64,000 nucleotides of DNA from Candidatus Poribacteria bacterium (GTDB lineage: Bacteria > Poribacteria > WGA-4E > WGA-3G). Location: the NCBI GenBank assembly GCA_022821495.1, contig JAJEDN010000023.1, positions 1-64,000 on the forward strand. Direction: 5' to 3'. This document shows, one piece after another, positions 18,034 through 28,060 of the stretch. Under the pieces are notes generated by a model that saw only the letters and a list, made by a program, of their open reading frames with translations, ran no database searches and had not been told where the DNA came from. Position numbers and translations under genes: made by a program. Numbering within the stretch: the first letter of the stretch is position 1; each line of letters begins with the position of its first letter.

Positions 18034-19605
18034 ATGAACCATATCAATAACACAGCGTCACTACAGCAAGAGACGATTCTTATTTTGGATTTCGGTTCAC
18101 AATACACGCAGCTGATTGCGCGGCGCGTCCGCGAGCAGAACATCTACTGCGAAATTCACCCGTGTACGTTGCCGCTGTCGCAGATAGAAATTATCGCTCC
18201 AAAAGGAATTATTCTTAGCGGTGGACCCGCGAGCGTCTATGAAGTGGATGCCCCAACAATTGACGCGAAACTCTTTGAACTTGGAATACCGGTATTGGGA
18301 ATCTGCTATGGCATGCAACTCATGGCAGTGCTATTGGCGGGCGGGAAGGTGCACCCTGCTACCGAACGTGAATATGGACATGCTCCCCTTCAAGTGCTCA
18401 GTGAAGTGGATCCGCTTTTTGCCGGACTCTCCTCGTGTTTCTCTGCTTGGATGAGCCACGGCGATCGGATAGAAGCACCGCCTGCGGGTTTCCAAACTAT
18501 CGCGCAGACCGAGAACGCACCTATCGCCGCAATGGTGGATACCGAACGAGCATTTTACGGTTTACAATTTCATCCTGAGGTGGAACATACACGGGATGCT
18601 AACCGAATTTTGGGAAACTTCACGAGAGAGATATGTGGGTGCCACAACACTTGGACGATGCGCGCTTTTATTGCCCGCGCTACGGCGCAAATACAGGAAA
18701 AAGTGGGTAATGAACGTGTCCTCTGCGCAGTCAGCGGTGGCATTGATTCGATGGTACTGGCGACACTCCTGCATCAAGCGATAGGTGATGCGCTGGTGTC
18801 TGTCTTTGTGGATAACGGGCTCCTCCGAAAAAACGAAGTTGCTGAGGTTGTCGAAACTTGCAAGCAGCTGGGTATTCCGCTGGTTACTGTTGATGCCACA
18901 AAGCCGTTTCTTGATGGGTTGGTAGGTGTCACTGATCCAGAGAAAAAACGAAAAGTTATTGGAGCACAGTTCATTGAGACCTTCAAGGGCGCGGTAGCAG
19001 AAATGGAACATAATTTCCATTTTCTGGCACAAGGGACGCTCTATCCTGATGTCATAGAGAGTGTCTCTGTCAAGGGACCTTCTGCTACGATTAAGACACA
19101 CCATAATGTCGGTGGACTTCCGTCGGATATGCCGTTTGAATTGCTTGAACCGTTCAGAGAACTTTTTAAAGATGAGGTGCGTGCTGTGGGTGCAGAACTC
19201 AATGTTCCTGATCATGTCCTCGGACGCCACCCGTTTCCTGGACCTGGACTCGCCGTCCGTATCTTGGGCGAGGTGACCTATGAACGTTTGGAAGTGCTTC
19301 GCGCAGCGGATGCGATTTTCATCTCTGAGATCAAAGCGGCGGGTTTGTACAACGAGATTTGGCAGGCTCTGGTTGTGCTGCTTCCCGTCAAGAGTGTCGG
19401 CGTAATGGGAGATGCACGCACATACGAAAACGCCGTCGCACTTCGCGCTGTTACCAGTAGCGATGCGATGACAGCAGACTGGGCGCGTATACCGACAGAT
19501 GTCCTTGCGAGAATCTCTAACAGGATTATCAACGAGGTACAAGGTATCAATCGAGTCGTTTACGATATTAGTTCAAAACCGCCAAGTACGATTGAGTGGG
19601 AATAG
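18034..19605 (+). CDS. guaA: GMP synthase (glutamine-hydrolysing)
   Basis: Converts XMP to GMP with ATP and glutamine, the last step of guanine nucleotide synthesis. 523 residues. The class I glutamine amidotransferase half shows C91 in GICYGMQ and FHPEVEHT; the ATP-pyrophosphatase half has the P-loop SGGIDSMV, and the C-terminal dimerisation domain shows [17 protein letters not shown] and ends STIEWE. Length and motif order are canonical. The ribosome site is weak. It converges with the minus-strand aminotransferase 12 bases downstream, with no terminator between them. Confidence 0.97.
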   Translation: MNHINNTASLQQETILILDFGSQYTQLIARRVREQNIYCEIHPCTLPLSQIEIIAPKGIILSGGPASVYEVDAPTIDAKLFELGIPVLGICYGMQLMAVLLAGGKVHPATEREYGHAPLQVLSEVDPLFAGLSSCFSAWMSHGDRIEAPPAGFQTIAQTENAPIAAMVDTERAFYGLQFHPEVEHTRDANRILGNFTREICGCHNTWTMRAFIARATAQIQEKVGNERVLCAVSGGIDSMVLATLLHQAIGDALVSVFVDNGLLRKNEVAEVVETCKQLGIPLVTVDATKPFLDGLVGVTDPEKKRKVIGAQFIETFKGAVAEMEHNFHFLAQGTLYPDVIESVSVKGPSATIKTHHNVGGLPSDMPFELLEPFRELFKDEVRAVGAELNVPDHVLGRHPFPGPGLAVRILGEVTYERLEVLRAADAIFISEIKAAGLYNEIWQALVVLLPVKSVGVMGDARTYENAVALRAVTSSDAMTADWARIPTDVLARISNRIINEVQGINRVVYDISSKPPSTIEWE

Positions 19606-19617
19606 TCGTTAGCCGAA

Positions 19618-20811
19618 CTAATACACCTGTGAGGCTGCATGAACAGCCGTGCCGGGTTCCACATCTTGTCCGAACTCAATCAGCAGTTTCTCTAATGCGT
19701 TGAGGACAAGCATAACATTCCGTTCATTGGCGGACTCACCCATCAGTCCGATTCGCCACGCTTTTCCAGCAAAAATGCCTAAACCGGCACCGATTTCTAT
19801 CCCAGAGTCCGTAATTAATCGTTTCCGAATGGTTGCATCATCAATACCTTCAGGGATGCGCAGTGTGGTTAGCATAGGCGCGCGGTATCCCTCCTCTGCT
19901 TCAGGTTGTAATCCGATTGCTGTTGCCCCTGCCAGAAGTGCGCGGGCGTTGCGTTCGTGCCGTTCGTAGCGCGCGGTCAATCCCTCTTCTAAAACGACGC
20001 GCAGTGCCTCTCGTAATGCGTAAATCATAGACATCGAAACGGTGTGATGATAACTCCGTTTCTCGCCGTGCCAATAATTTTCAAGGAGGGTCATATCCAG
20101 ATAGAAACTTTGGATGGGTGTTTTTCGGTTCTGAATCACATCAACAGCATGTTCACTGAAACTGATAGGTGAAAGACCGGGCGGACCGCCGAGGCATTTT
20201 TGTGTGCAGCTATAAGCGATATCGATGCCGCGTGCATCCAAGTTCACGGGTTGCCCGCCGAGCGAAGTCACGCAGTCGGCGAGAAAGAGAGCACCGTTAT
20301 CGTGAGCGATCTGAATCGCGTCCGTTAAGGGTTGCAGGATGCCGGTGGAGGTTTCCGCATGCACCAGCGCAAGCAGTTTCAGCGAGGCAGTCTTCGCAAC
20401 GGCTTCAGCAATTTTTTCGGGACGGATGTGTGTTCCCCACTCGGCTTTGACGGTTGTAACGACACCACCACACCGCTCAGCAATATTAGCAATCCGCTCG
20501 CCAAAGTAGCCGTTGATACCGACAACAATGCCGTCACCGGGTTCAACGATGTTGGCGAGTGCTGCTTCCATGCCAGCGGTGCCAGTACCGGAGACTGGCA
20601 GTGTCAATCTGTTTTCGGTTCCAAAGACTTGGCGAAGCAGTGCCACCGTGTCATCCATCACTTCAACAAAGTTAGCATCTAAATACCCTAACATAGGGGT
20701 TGTCATTGCCTTCAGAACCCGCGCGTTTGCTTCACTTGGTCCGGGACCAAGTAGCACGCGCGGTGGCACTATTAATTCATCGTACACTATTTTACAAGGC
20801 TCCTCAAACAT
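19618..20811 (-). CDS. class V aminotransferase (alanine-glyoxylate / serine-pyruvate type)
   Basis: A PLP enzyme of 397 residues. LLGPGPSEANARVL near the N-terminus, SGTGTAGMEAAL, ADCVTSLGG and K205 in CTQKCLGGPPGLSP are the signature of the alanine-glyoxylate/serine-pyruvate/serine-glyoxylate group. It probably links glyoxylate or hydroxypyruvate with serine, alanine or glycine. Single gene; the ATG at 20811 follows a leader containing AAGGAG-like bases. The exact substrate pair cannot be told from sequence. Confidence 0.9.
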   Translation of the reverse strand: MFEEPCKIVYDELIVPPRVLLGPGPSEANARVLKAMTTPMLGYLDANFVEVMDDTVALLRQVFGTENRLTLPVSGTGTAGMEAALANIVEPGDGIVVGINGYFGERIANIAERCGGVVTTVKAEWGTHIRPEKIAEAVAKTASLKLLALVHAETSTGILQPLTDAIQIAHDNGALFLADCVTSLGGQPVNLDARGIDIAYSCTQKCLGGPPGLSPISFSEHAVDVIQNRKTPIQSFYLDMTLLENYWHGEKRSYHHTVSMSMIYALREALRVVLEEGLTARYERHERNARALLAGATAIGLQPEAEEGYRAPMLTTLRIPEGIDDATIRKRLITDSGIEIGAGLGIFAGKAWRIGLMGESANERNVMLVLNALEKLLIEFGQDVEPGTAVHAASQVY

Positions 20812-20956
20812 TATTTAGGTGAATACGGATCCACCAAAAGATTCATGAAACTCCAAACCTCACCAGCGTGGAACGGGATGTTATTCCGTTTTGATATTTT
20901 ATCAGCGTCGTAAACTTTAGGGTTGGGGTTTCAAAGTTAGGAGAGTTCATAAAAGA

Positions 20957-20980
20957 GGAGGATGCCTTATGGCATCCTCC
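20957..20980 (-). terminator. intrinsic terminator after the giant TPR gene
   Basis: Perfect 10-bp arms GGAGGATGCC/GGCATCCTCC with a 4-base loop. On the minus strand the stem is followed by TCTTTTAT. It lies 56 bases past the TPR stop. Confidence 0.8.
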
Positions 20981-21036
20981 ATCAGAGAGACCACGCTCAG
21001 CGGAGCGAGGCTACAAGAAACCGGAGACCGTAGCGA

Positions 21037-24000
21037 TTACTCGCCACCGCCGCCCGCGCGATCCACCCCCTCACGGATTTCCAGATTATTTGCCCGCATA
21101 TAATTCAGGATCTCTTGAACCTTTATCTGGGCAAACCGGAGTGCGTCATTTACTTTTGGATCGGCTGGTGGAGCAGTTTCATATTTTGCCCACAACTTGT
21201 TGAAATACTCCAGAGCGTCATTGAAATACGCATCGTCCTCATTCGCTAATACCATATAGGCTTCGCCGATCTGCACGAAACCGAGGTCCGCGTACTTACT
21301 CGTCGGATACGCTTCAATAATTTTGGTGAATGCTTCAATAGTAGCAGTGAGTTGGGTTTTCTGCTCTTCGCCTCTGACGAGTTTCGCCGAGTTCAGCATC
21401 TGATTCGCCTGTTCGTATTCGTAGAAAGCAAGCGCATTCGCCGTATCGTTGAGATACTCTTGTGCTTTGCCTTTCGACTCATTACTGATACCGGGCGTAT
21501 TGATCGCGTTCTGGTAGTAATCAATTGCCTGTTGATAGAGGCTGATACGTTGCTGTTGTTCAACACCTTCCTCTGAGCCGGAGTTGAAGTACTTGTTGCC
21601 GATATTAATAAGTGCATCGGCAGTGTACTGGCTATTCGGATACTCTGCAGCGAGGACTTCATTTGCTGCGAAAATCCGATCATACCACCCCTGTTGTGCT
21701 TCGGCATCCCCTGTCTCCATCGCGGCTTCACTCAGGAGCTGCGCACAGGTCGAGATGGCATACAACGATTCAGGCGCGCTCTTATGATCTTTGTTCACTT
21801 GGCGGACCTTCTCGTATTCTGAGATTGCTGTCTCGAATTGTTGCGAAGCGAAGTAAGATTCACCGACGTGATATTGCCAGTAAGCGGCATCTTTAGCGTT
21901 TGGATAGCGGCGTACCATATCACGGAACACATCTGCAGCGGCAACGAAATAATTAACCGCGGTTTGAGACATCTCACCGTCCATACCTACCTGCATCCGT
22001 CCCAACTCGAAGTTCGCGGCGGCGAGATAGTTCAAAGAAGTCTCTGTGTTCTTACGGAGATCATCCGATTTCGGGAATAATCCTTTATCAACGTAACCGA
22101 CAAATGTTGTCAGTGGCGCGAGTGCGCTTGTCAGGTCTTGTGGCAATTTCACGCCGATCCCGACAGAATAGTAAATCTGGCCGGCTTGGAACAGCGAGTT
22201 CTGCACATAGGGAATGACCGTCTTCTTATCCGCTTTTTCAACCGGTGATGCGATTGTGTTCACTTCAAAGAAGGAACCCGCAGCCGTACGGCTCGCATCG
22301 ATATAGGGTTGGAGGTCGGTTCCGGGTGCGTTAGAGAAGAGGGAACGCGCTTTGTCGGAGTAGAGGAAACCGAGGTTATATTGCGCGGCGGCTTTTTCAG
22401 CCACACTCGCATTCGGATTTGCCTTTGTCCGGCTAAGTGCTTCCTCAGCTTCAGCGATGGCTTCGTCTAAGCGTCCGAGTTCCACATAAAGCGTCGAACG
22501 ACGGATACCAGCATCAGCGACCATTGAGGCGACACTCGTGTTGTCTGAACCGCTGTATTCGCCAATCAAGGTCTGGAAAGCCTCCAAGGCTTTATCAGGT
22601 TGTTTCACTTTATCCTGATAAATTAGACCCATTCGGTAGTAGGATTGCGCTCTGGTGAGCGGATCCTTGACGAGTTCAATGGCGTTCTGGTAACTCATCA
22701 ATGCGTCTTGATTGGCTTGGAGTTGTTCCTCTTGCGCGAATGCCATGGCGAAGTAGGAACGTCCTTTCAGGTCAACATCCTCAGTATTTTCAATAATATA
22801 CTGATACTCTTGGACCGCTGCTTGATGGTCACCGAGGGTGCCATTAAGTTCAGCGAGGCGTGAGTGTGCTTGGAAAACGAGAGCCTTCCGCGCTTCGTCT
22901 TCAGTTTTGCCTTCTTGGGCTGTAACCTGTCGGAATGCGTTCGCGGCACCTTTCGGATCCTCTAACCCTAACAATGCCAGACCTGCGGTGTAATTGGCAC
23001 TGATGAGATTATTCGCATCGTTTGTCAGCGTTGCCACTTTTGCGGCTGCATCAGCGGCGTTTTGGAGGCTAAGTTTCTTACTACCCGCATCTGTCGCGGC
23101 TTGTGCGATCTGATAGTGGCAGACCGCTGCTTGGTATTGCGCGTTCGGTGCGAGTTCGCTATTCGGGAAAGTTTGCACGAAGAAGAGATACTCCGCCAAT
23201 GCTTCGTCATAGCGTTTGGCACCGTAGTAAGTGTGCCCGACCTTCAACTGCGAACGGCTGCGTGCGTCTTCAGGCGCGCCGGCATTATCAACAATCCGCT
23301 TCAGAGAGGCTACGAGGGAATCAATATCAACATCTTCACTGCTGTTTTCTATAGCCGTTGCCTTAATCAACTCGATATGTCCGAGGGTCTTAAGAACAAG
23401 TTCATCGTCACTCCCCGAAAATTTGTCATTCGCTTCATCAACGAGTGTGAGGATAAGCGGCCACTTCTCTGTCGCGTTCTGTTTTTGTGCAGCATCTCGA
23501 TAGGCGAGTGCCAAACCGTAATAGGCTTCAACGGCGTTCGGGCTATTCGGGTAGTCCGCAATCACGCGTTGGAAAGCACTTTCGGAAGATGTTAAGAGTG
23601 CCGGGTTTTCTGAAGCCGCTTGATAATAGCACAGCCCGACAAGATAGAGTGCATCGTCGGCATATTCACCTGTTGGATTGCCATCAACGACGGCTTGATA
23701 TTGAGTTGCTGCTTCTTCAAACCGTTCCTCTGCGCGGAGCAAGTCTGCGAGTTTAATTTCTGCTAAGGAGCGGTTGTCAGCATCAGCAAGTTTATCTAAA
23801 ATGCTGTTGTAGTAGTTAATCGCGCCCTCTTTATCGCCTTCCTTGACGTGACTATTAGCAATAAGGAGCAGCGCGCGTTCAAAGTATTCACTCGTCTCAG
23901 GGATCGATGCATACCGATCGCGTGCTTGTAACCAGTCACCGAGCATCTCGTGCGAGAGTGCTTCGTTCATGAGACACGCTTCGACCTGTGCCACACGTTC

Positions 24001-25740
24001 GCCGAAGTCATCATAACGTTCTTCAGCAACACCTGGGAGGAAAGCATCGTCGTTAAACTTAGCGACTGCTTGTTGATACGCTGCGACGGATTTCTGAAGG
24101 TGCTCTGGATCGAAGTTTGTACCTGCATCGCCTTCTTGATAACCTTCAGGTTTAGCGGCTTCATAATAGGAGCGTCCTTCAAAGAATTTGCCCATCAGTT
24201 TGACGAGGTGGAACTTTGGTAGATCGCGGTATTCCCACAACTTCGCATATTCTTCAGCGGCTTCAATGTACTGTTTGAATTCCGTCCGTTTGATATCTGC
24301 GAAGCGGAGTTGTACCTCTGCTGCGAGGATGTCGAACTCGTTATCGTTTTTGTTCTTTTCGATAAACTCACGTGCGACGGTTTCGAGTTCTTCCTGCCGT
24401 CCAAGGTCGTTGAGTGCCCAAATTGCACCATAGAGTGCGTGCGGGGCAACGGGATCTTGCGGATAGTCGTCAATGGTTTTTTGATACCACTGCAAGGCGA
24501 GTTCCAGTGTCGCTTGACCGGCTTCAGTATCACCGGCTTTCCGCTGGTCGCTGCCGAGTTTGTAGTACGCTTCCCCGATCTGGTAGGAGCAGTACGGGAT
24601 GTAATCGGTCTCTTCTTGGTGTTCGTTAATAACGCGTTCATAGGCGACGGCTGCCTCACTCCAATTCCCTAAACGGAAATGGCTATCAGAGATACCGACT
24701 TTCGCTTCAGCGATGAAGTCGCTTTCAGGGTATTCTTCGAGGAGCGTGTTGTATGAAACAATTGCGTTTTCATAGTCGCCCTGATCGTAGTACGTACTTC
24801 CGATAGCAGATTGGATTTCCGATTGGAGTCCGCGGTCTGCAGTGTTCTGAAGGGCGAGTTCATAGTTGACGCGTGCGTTGTCATAGTCTTTTTGACGGGC
24901 ATAGATCGCGCCTTGGTCAAAGTACGCCGCCGTGACGTATTGGCTTTCAGGGAACTGTGTGATGAAGTTGGTATACCGTCCAATCGCTTCATCGTCCCGA
25001 CCGAGTTGGTTCAAGCTATACGCGGCTTTATACATCGCTTCGGCTTGCAGATCAGGATAGTTCTTGAATTCCTCTGTCGCGATCTTATCGAATTCTTGAT
25101 AGGCTTGCTCGTAGTTAGACTCATTAAGGAATGACTGCGCGATAAGGTGTTGGGCATCATCTTTGAAATCGGAATTCGGGAAGCCGTCAAGCACGGCTTT
25201 GAATGCCTGCCGCGAGTCTTCGTAATTCTGCAGTTTATAGTTGAGCTGCCCGATTGCATACCAAGCGTTTTCGACGAAGAGGCTGTTCGGGAAGTTTTCA
25301 ATAAGCTGCGTGAACTTCGGTTCAGCCAATTCAAACTGTTCTGTGCGGTAGAGGATGTGTCCCCAGAGATAGGTTAACCCCTCTTGGTGTTTCGGAATGG
25401 TAGCTGTCGGTGCGACCTTTTCAATGAATTCGATCGCGGTGTCGTAGTGATTGACATCCCCCGATTGTTCAGCGAGACGTGAATAACTGACAGCGATCTT
25501 ATAATTGGCGAGCGTGGGGAAATCCTTATCAATAACTTCGGTTTTCACACCGCGCTTCGTTGATTCTTCGAGTGCCTCGGTATACTTAGCGATTGCCCCC
25601 TCATAATCTGCTTGTCCATAGAGGTCTTCAGCGTCTTGAAAAAGTTTCTCGACTTTTTTCGAGCTACCCATCATAAACGGTGAAAGTAGTGCCACCACTA
25701 AGGCGAGACCCCCAATAATTCCCAAAATCCTTGGGTTCAT
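21037..25740 (-). CDS. giant tetratricopeptide-repeat protein (1567 residues), membrane anchored
   Basis: Residues about 4-25 form an uncleaved signal anchor (ILGIIGGLALVVALLSPFM), and the rest is almost wholly tetratricopeptide repeats of the BamD/YbgF-like kind, with many copies of A..YQ.AI..YP.S.YA.DA. It ends in a Gly/Glu-rich tail (AGGGGE). Such proteins act as scaffolds for envelope assembly; the exact role is unknown. Part of a set with the anti-sigma (61 bases upstream) and ECF sigma genes. The size is unusual: typical envelope TPR proteins are 250-1000 residues. Start ATG 25740 after AAAGGAG. Terminator at 20957-20980. Confidence 0.9.
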   Translation of the reverse strand: MNPRILGIIGGLALVVALLSPFMMGSSKKVEKLFQDAEDLYGQADYEGAIAKYTEALEESTKRGVKTEVIDKDFPTLANYKIAVSYSRLAEQSGDVNHYDTAIEFIEKVAPTATIPKHQEGLTYLWGHILYRTEQFELAEPKFTQLIENFPNSLFVENAWYAIGQLNYKLQNYEDSRQAFKAVLDGFPNSDFKDDAQHLIAQSFLNESNYEQAYQEFDKIATEEFKNYPDLQAEAMYKAAYSLNQLGRDDEAIGRYTNFITQFPESQYVTAAYFDQGAIYARQKDYDNARVNYELALQNTADRGLQSEIQSAIGSTYYDQGDYENAIVSYNTLLEEYPESDFIAEAKVGISDSHFRLGNWSEAAVAYERVINEHQEETDYIPYCSYQIGEAYYKLGSDQRKAGDTEAGQATLELALQWYQKTIDDYPQDPVAPHALYGAIWALNDLGRQEELETVAREFIEKNKNDNEFDILAAEVQLRFADIKRTEFKQYIEAAEEYAKLWEYRDLPKFHLVKLMGKFFEGRSYYEAAKPEGYQEGDAGTNFDPEHLQKSVAAYQQAVAKFNDDAFLPGVAEERYDDFGERVAQVEACLMNEALSHEMLGDWLQARDRYASIPETSEYFERALLLIANSHVKEGDKEGAINYYNSILDKLADADNRSLAEIKLADLLRAEERFEEAATQYQAVVDGNPTGEYADDALYLVGLCYYQAASENPALLTSSESAFQRVIADYPNSPNAVEAYYGLALAYRDAAQKQNATEKWPLILTLVDEANDKFSGSDDELVLKTLGHIELIKATAIENSSEDVDIDSLVASLKRIVDNAGAPEDARSRSQLKVGHTYYGAKRYDEALAEYLFFVQTFPNSELAPNAQYQAAVCHYQIAQAATDAGSKKLSLQNAADAAAKVATLTNDANNLISANYTAGLALLGLEDPKGAANAFRQVTAQEGKTEDEARKALVFQAHSRLAELNGTLGDHQAAVQEYQYIIENTEDVDLKGRSYFAMAFAQEEQLQANQDALMSYQNAIELVKDPLTRAQSYYRMGLIYQDKVKQPDKALEAFQTLIGEYSGSDNTSVASMVADAGIRRSTLYVELGRLDEAIAEAEEALSRTKANPNASVAEKAAAQYNLGFLYSDKARSLFSNAPGTDLQPYIDASRTAAGSFFEVNTIASPVEKADKKTVIPYVQNSLFQAGQIYYSVGIGVKLPQDLTSALAPLTTFVGYVDKGLFPKSDDLRKNTETSLNYLAAANFELGRMQVGMDGEMSQTAVNYFVAAADVFRDMVRRYPNAKDAAYWQYHVGESYFASQQFETAISEYEKVRQVNKDHKSAPESLYAISTCAQLLSEAAMETGDAEAQQGWYDRIFAANEVLAAEYPNSQYTADALINIGNKYFNSGSEEGVEQQQRISLYQQAIDYYQNAINTPGISNESKGKAQEYLNDTANALAFYEYEQANQMLNSAKLVRGEEQKTQLTATIEAFTKIIEAYPTSKYADLGFVQIGEAYMVLANEDDAYFNDALEYFNKLWAKYETAPPADPKVNDALRFAQIKVQEILNYMRANNLEIREGVDRAGGGGE

Positions 25741-25801
25741 TATATTCTCCTTTGGTTATCAGAGTTGGGTTTTACTATGTTCAACCCAATCTACGGGATA
25801 G

Positions 25802-26755
25802 TTAGAGTTCTATCGGATCGTGAACCGCTGCAACAGACAACATCTCCAGCGGTACATCCAACAATTTTTGTGAAAATCCTTTAAGTTCGCTCCGTTTCCG
25901 TTCATACTGTTGGAGCGCCTGCTGTCCTGTATTGATACCTCGTAACAGCAGGAGTGCATATCTGCCTTCGGTGAGTACATCTCGGCTCGTGCGCCGCGCC
26001 CAAATCGCATCTTGTGAAGGGAATTCGGCGTAAGCAAGCAATTCCGAATCGATGTCCAATGCAACGTTCGGCATTGTATCCGAACTCCGTTTATGGAGGG
26101 TCGTCAGGATATACCCATCTATCATCGGTTCATTCGTAAATTTCCAAACATCAGACCGTGAATCTACAGCAGGTGTTTCTGTCGCCCGTTCACTATTCAT
26201 GTTTCGACGGATCCCAACGGATTCGGTCGTGGTTTTATCTTGCTGAACTGCAAGTGCTACCGCGGACGGTACACCAGCAGATGGAAAGCGGGCATCTTCG
26301 CCGTTATTGTGCATCGAAACTTGTGTTAGCAAGAACGGTGTTGCGAGCAACATTGTCATTGCTAATGAGAGAACGTAGTAAGGGACAGCGTGTCGTCTGA
26401 CGGAGATAAATCTGCTCGGGCGGAAACGATCTGCGTATCGATAGACCTGTGTCAGTAGCTGCCAACCGAGACGCGTCGTAGCCGCAGCGAAGCGTTGATG
26501 GAGTGCAGTCGGCGCACTCTGTTCAATGCGTTTCTGAAGCTGCGTTGTAAACTGAGCATAATAAGTGTCGGACGCTTCCGGTTCAACGTAGAAGTTTTTC
26601 AGGAGGTGCTGCGTCTTTTTCAGATCAGTGATCTCTCGTTTACACGACCAGCAGGAACGGAGATGTGATGCGACATCGGCTGTCTGCTGTTCGGAAAGCG
26701 TTCCGTCTATATAGTCAGATACAAGCGGTTCTATTTTGTGGCATTTTGATCTCAT
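25802..26755 (-). CDS. zinc-finger anti-sigma factor
   Basis: A 317-residue membrane anti-sigma factor. An N-terminal zinc anti-sigma (ZAS) domain shows C-HKIEPLVSDYIDGTLS followed by H-x3-C-x2-C (HLRSCWSC). A membrane helix lies at about residues 125-147 (YYVLSLAMTMLLATPFLL), and a periplasmic part of about 170 residues has no recognised fold. ATG 26755 is chosen over upstream starts because GTGGAG lies seven bases before it and the ZAS domain begins immediately after. It follows the ECF sigma gene by 203 bases and presumably binds that sigma factor. Confidence 0.85.
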   Translation of the reverse strand: MRSKCHKIEPLVSDYIDGTLSEQQTADVASHLRSCWSCKREITDLKKTQHLLKNFYVEPEASDTYYAQFTTQLQKRIEQSAPTALHQRFAAATTRLGWQLLTQVYRYADRFRPSRFISVRRHAVPYYVLSLAMTMLLATPFLLTQVSMHNNGEDARFPSAGVPSAVALAVQQDKTTTESVGIRRNMNSERATETPAVDSRSDVWKFTNEPMIDGYILTTLHKRSSDTMPNVALDIDSELLAYAEFPSQDAIWARRTSRDVLTEGRYALLLLRGINTGQQALQQYERKRSELKGFSQKLLDVPLEMLSVAAVHDPIEL

Positions 26756-26958
26756 TGATATTCTCCACGACATTGTGTGCTTCCAAATTAAGAACTGTTG
26801 GTGTTTGAAGCACGTGTCAGCGGTATCCAATTTTGGGTCTTTTAGCCATTTTCGTCAGAAATTCGGATAGAAAAAACTATATTACATTCTAAAATGTGTG
26901 GACACCTTAGTAGGGCACCCTTGTCGGTGCCATAAACTTACCTATCTCTATATCCAGT

Positions 26959-27543
26959 TTAAATTGCTCCGGCATCCATATACGGTTTGAGTAAAGTTCG
27001 GAGTTTCTTGCGTGCATAATGCAAGCGAGAACGGACTGTGCCTTCGGAACAATTAAGGATTGAGGCGATCTCGGCGTGCGTCAGCCCCTCAAATTCATGG
27101 AGGATGACCACTATCCGATGCTTCAATGACAAACTATTGACTGCCTCTGTGACATATTGCCGAAGTTCTGATTTCTCTGCTTGTGTGTGCGGGTCGTTTG
27201 CAAGCTGGGCATAGTGTCGGGCGGTTGCTTCGTATTCCGTTTCTACGGTTGTCTCAAGTGTGCATTCTCGCCGTCGGTCTCTACGCCTGACAAAGTTGAG
27301 TGCTTCGTTCACGGCTATTCGGTAGAGCCATGTCTCGAAAGCGGCATCCCGCCGGAATGTGTGAATTGACCGGTAGACCTTAATAAAAGTCTCCTGCATC
27401 ACGTCGTCGGCATCAGCGTGGTTCTTGGTAATCTGTACCGCGAGACGGTACACCATCCGTTTATATCTTTCCACCAAGGGGGCTAATGCTGTCTCGTCGC
27501 CTTCACAAAGATCGGCTATGAGCAAGGCTTCCGTTCTATCCAC
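26959..27543 (-). CDS. ECF-type RNA polymerase sigma factor
   Basis: A 194-residue extracytoplasmic-function sigma factor. Region 2 shows YRLAVQITKNHADADDVMQETFIKVY and FETWLYRIAVNEALN; region 4 shows LSLKHRIVVILHEFEGLTHAEIASILNCSEGTVRSRLHYARKKLR. The start is GTG 27543 after GAGGAGAG. It probably heads the sigma, anti-sigma and TPR unit and is held inactive by the zinc anti-sigma downstream. Confidence 0.93.
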   Translation of the reverse strand: MDRTEALLIADLCEGDETALAPLVERYKRMVYRLAVQITKNHADADDVMQETFIKVYRSIHTFRRDAAFETWLYRIAVNEALNFVRRRDRRRECTLETTVETEYEATARHYAQLANDPHTQAEKSELRQYVTEAVNSLSLKHRIVVILHEFEGLTHAEIASILNCSEGTVRSRLHYARKKLRTLLKPYMDAGAI

Positions 27544-28060
27544 CGAACTGCTCTCCTCGATATTTCTGACTGATTAATTTGGTTAGACAACACTTTTTCT
27601 AAAACCGTTCAAAAAAAATATATTTATTCATAGATTTTAGAGTTAACGATACGCTAATGAATTAACGCGCGTAGAACGCCCGCCTGTCTCGGGAGTCCGT
27701 TCAAATTTAACTCGGACAAAATCAAAATGCGCTTTACATGCTATTATAGCATTAATCAGAAATTGTGTAAATAGAAAAATAATATTTGGCAATTATCAGT
27801 TATCAGCCTTGTAAGCGCGGAAATCTGTTTATATTTTTATCACCTCTGCTCCTTTTGCTGAGATATCTACATCCCTATTTGACTTCTATCCGCACTTGTG
27901 CTATACTCTAATTAAGCGAGACTTGTAACGAATAATCAAACATCCAAACTGACTTTTTTATTTACGGACCCGCCTATATACCTTATAATAAGAAGAGGAC
28001 TTGCGAAAAATTAACCGTGAATACGTCCTTTGCTACTCCACAGTACACTTAACTATTAAC
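27544..28060 (+). promoter_or_regulatory. intergenic region with dprA promoter
   Basis: A 517-base gap between divergent genes. TTGACT (27879-27884), 17 bases, TATACT (27902-27907) is a good promoter toward dprA, giving a leader of about 145 bases. A heptad repeat (TTATCAG twice) lies at 27793-27808. No gene is seen. The promoter of the minus-strand sigma gene was not identified. Confidence 0.65.

Noticed and set aside
18562..19542. Long minus-strand open frame (326 codons) opposite guaA
   Set aside because: It is a shadow of guaA: low-complexity Arg/His-rich product, no family features, no ribosome site.
27994..28003. TTG 28001 as dprA start
   Set aside because: The ribosome site would be one base from TTG; ATG 28061 fits the family N-terminus better.
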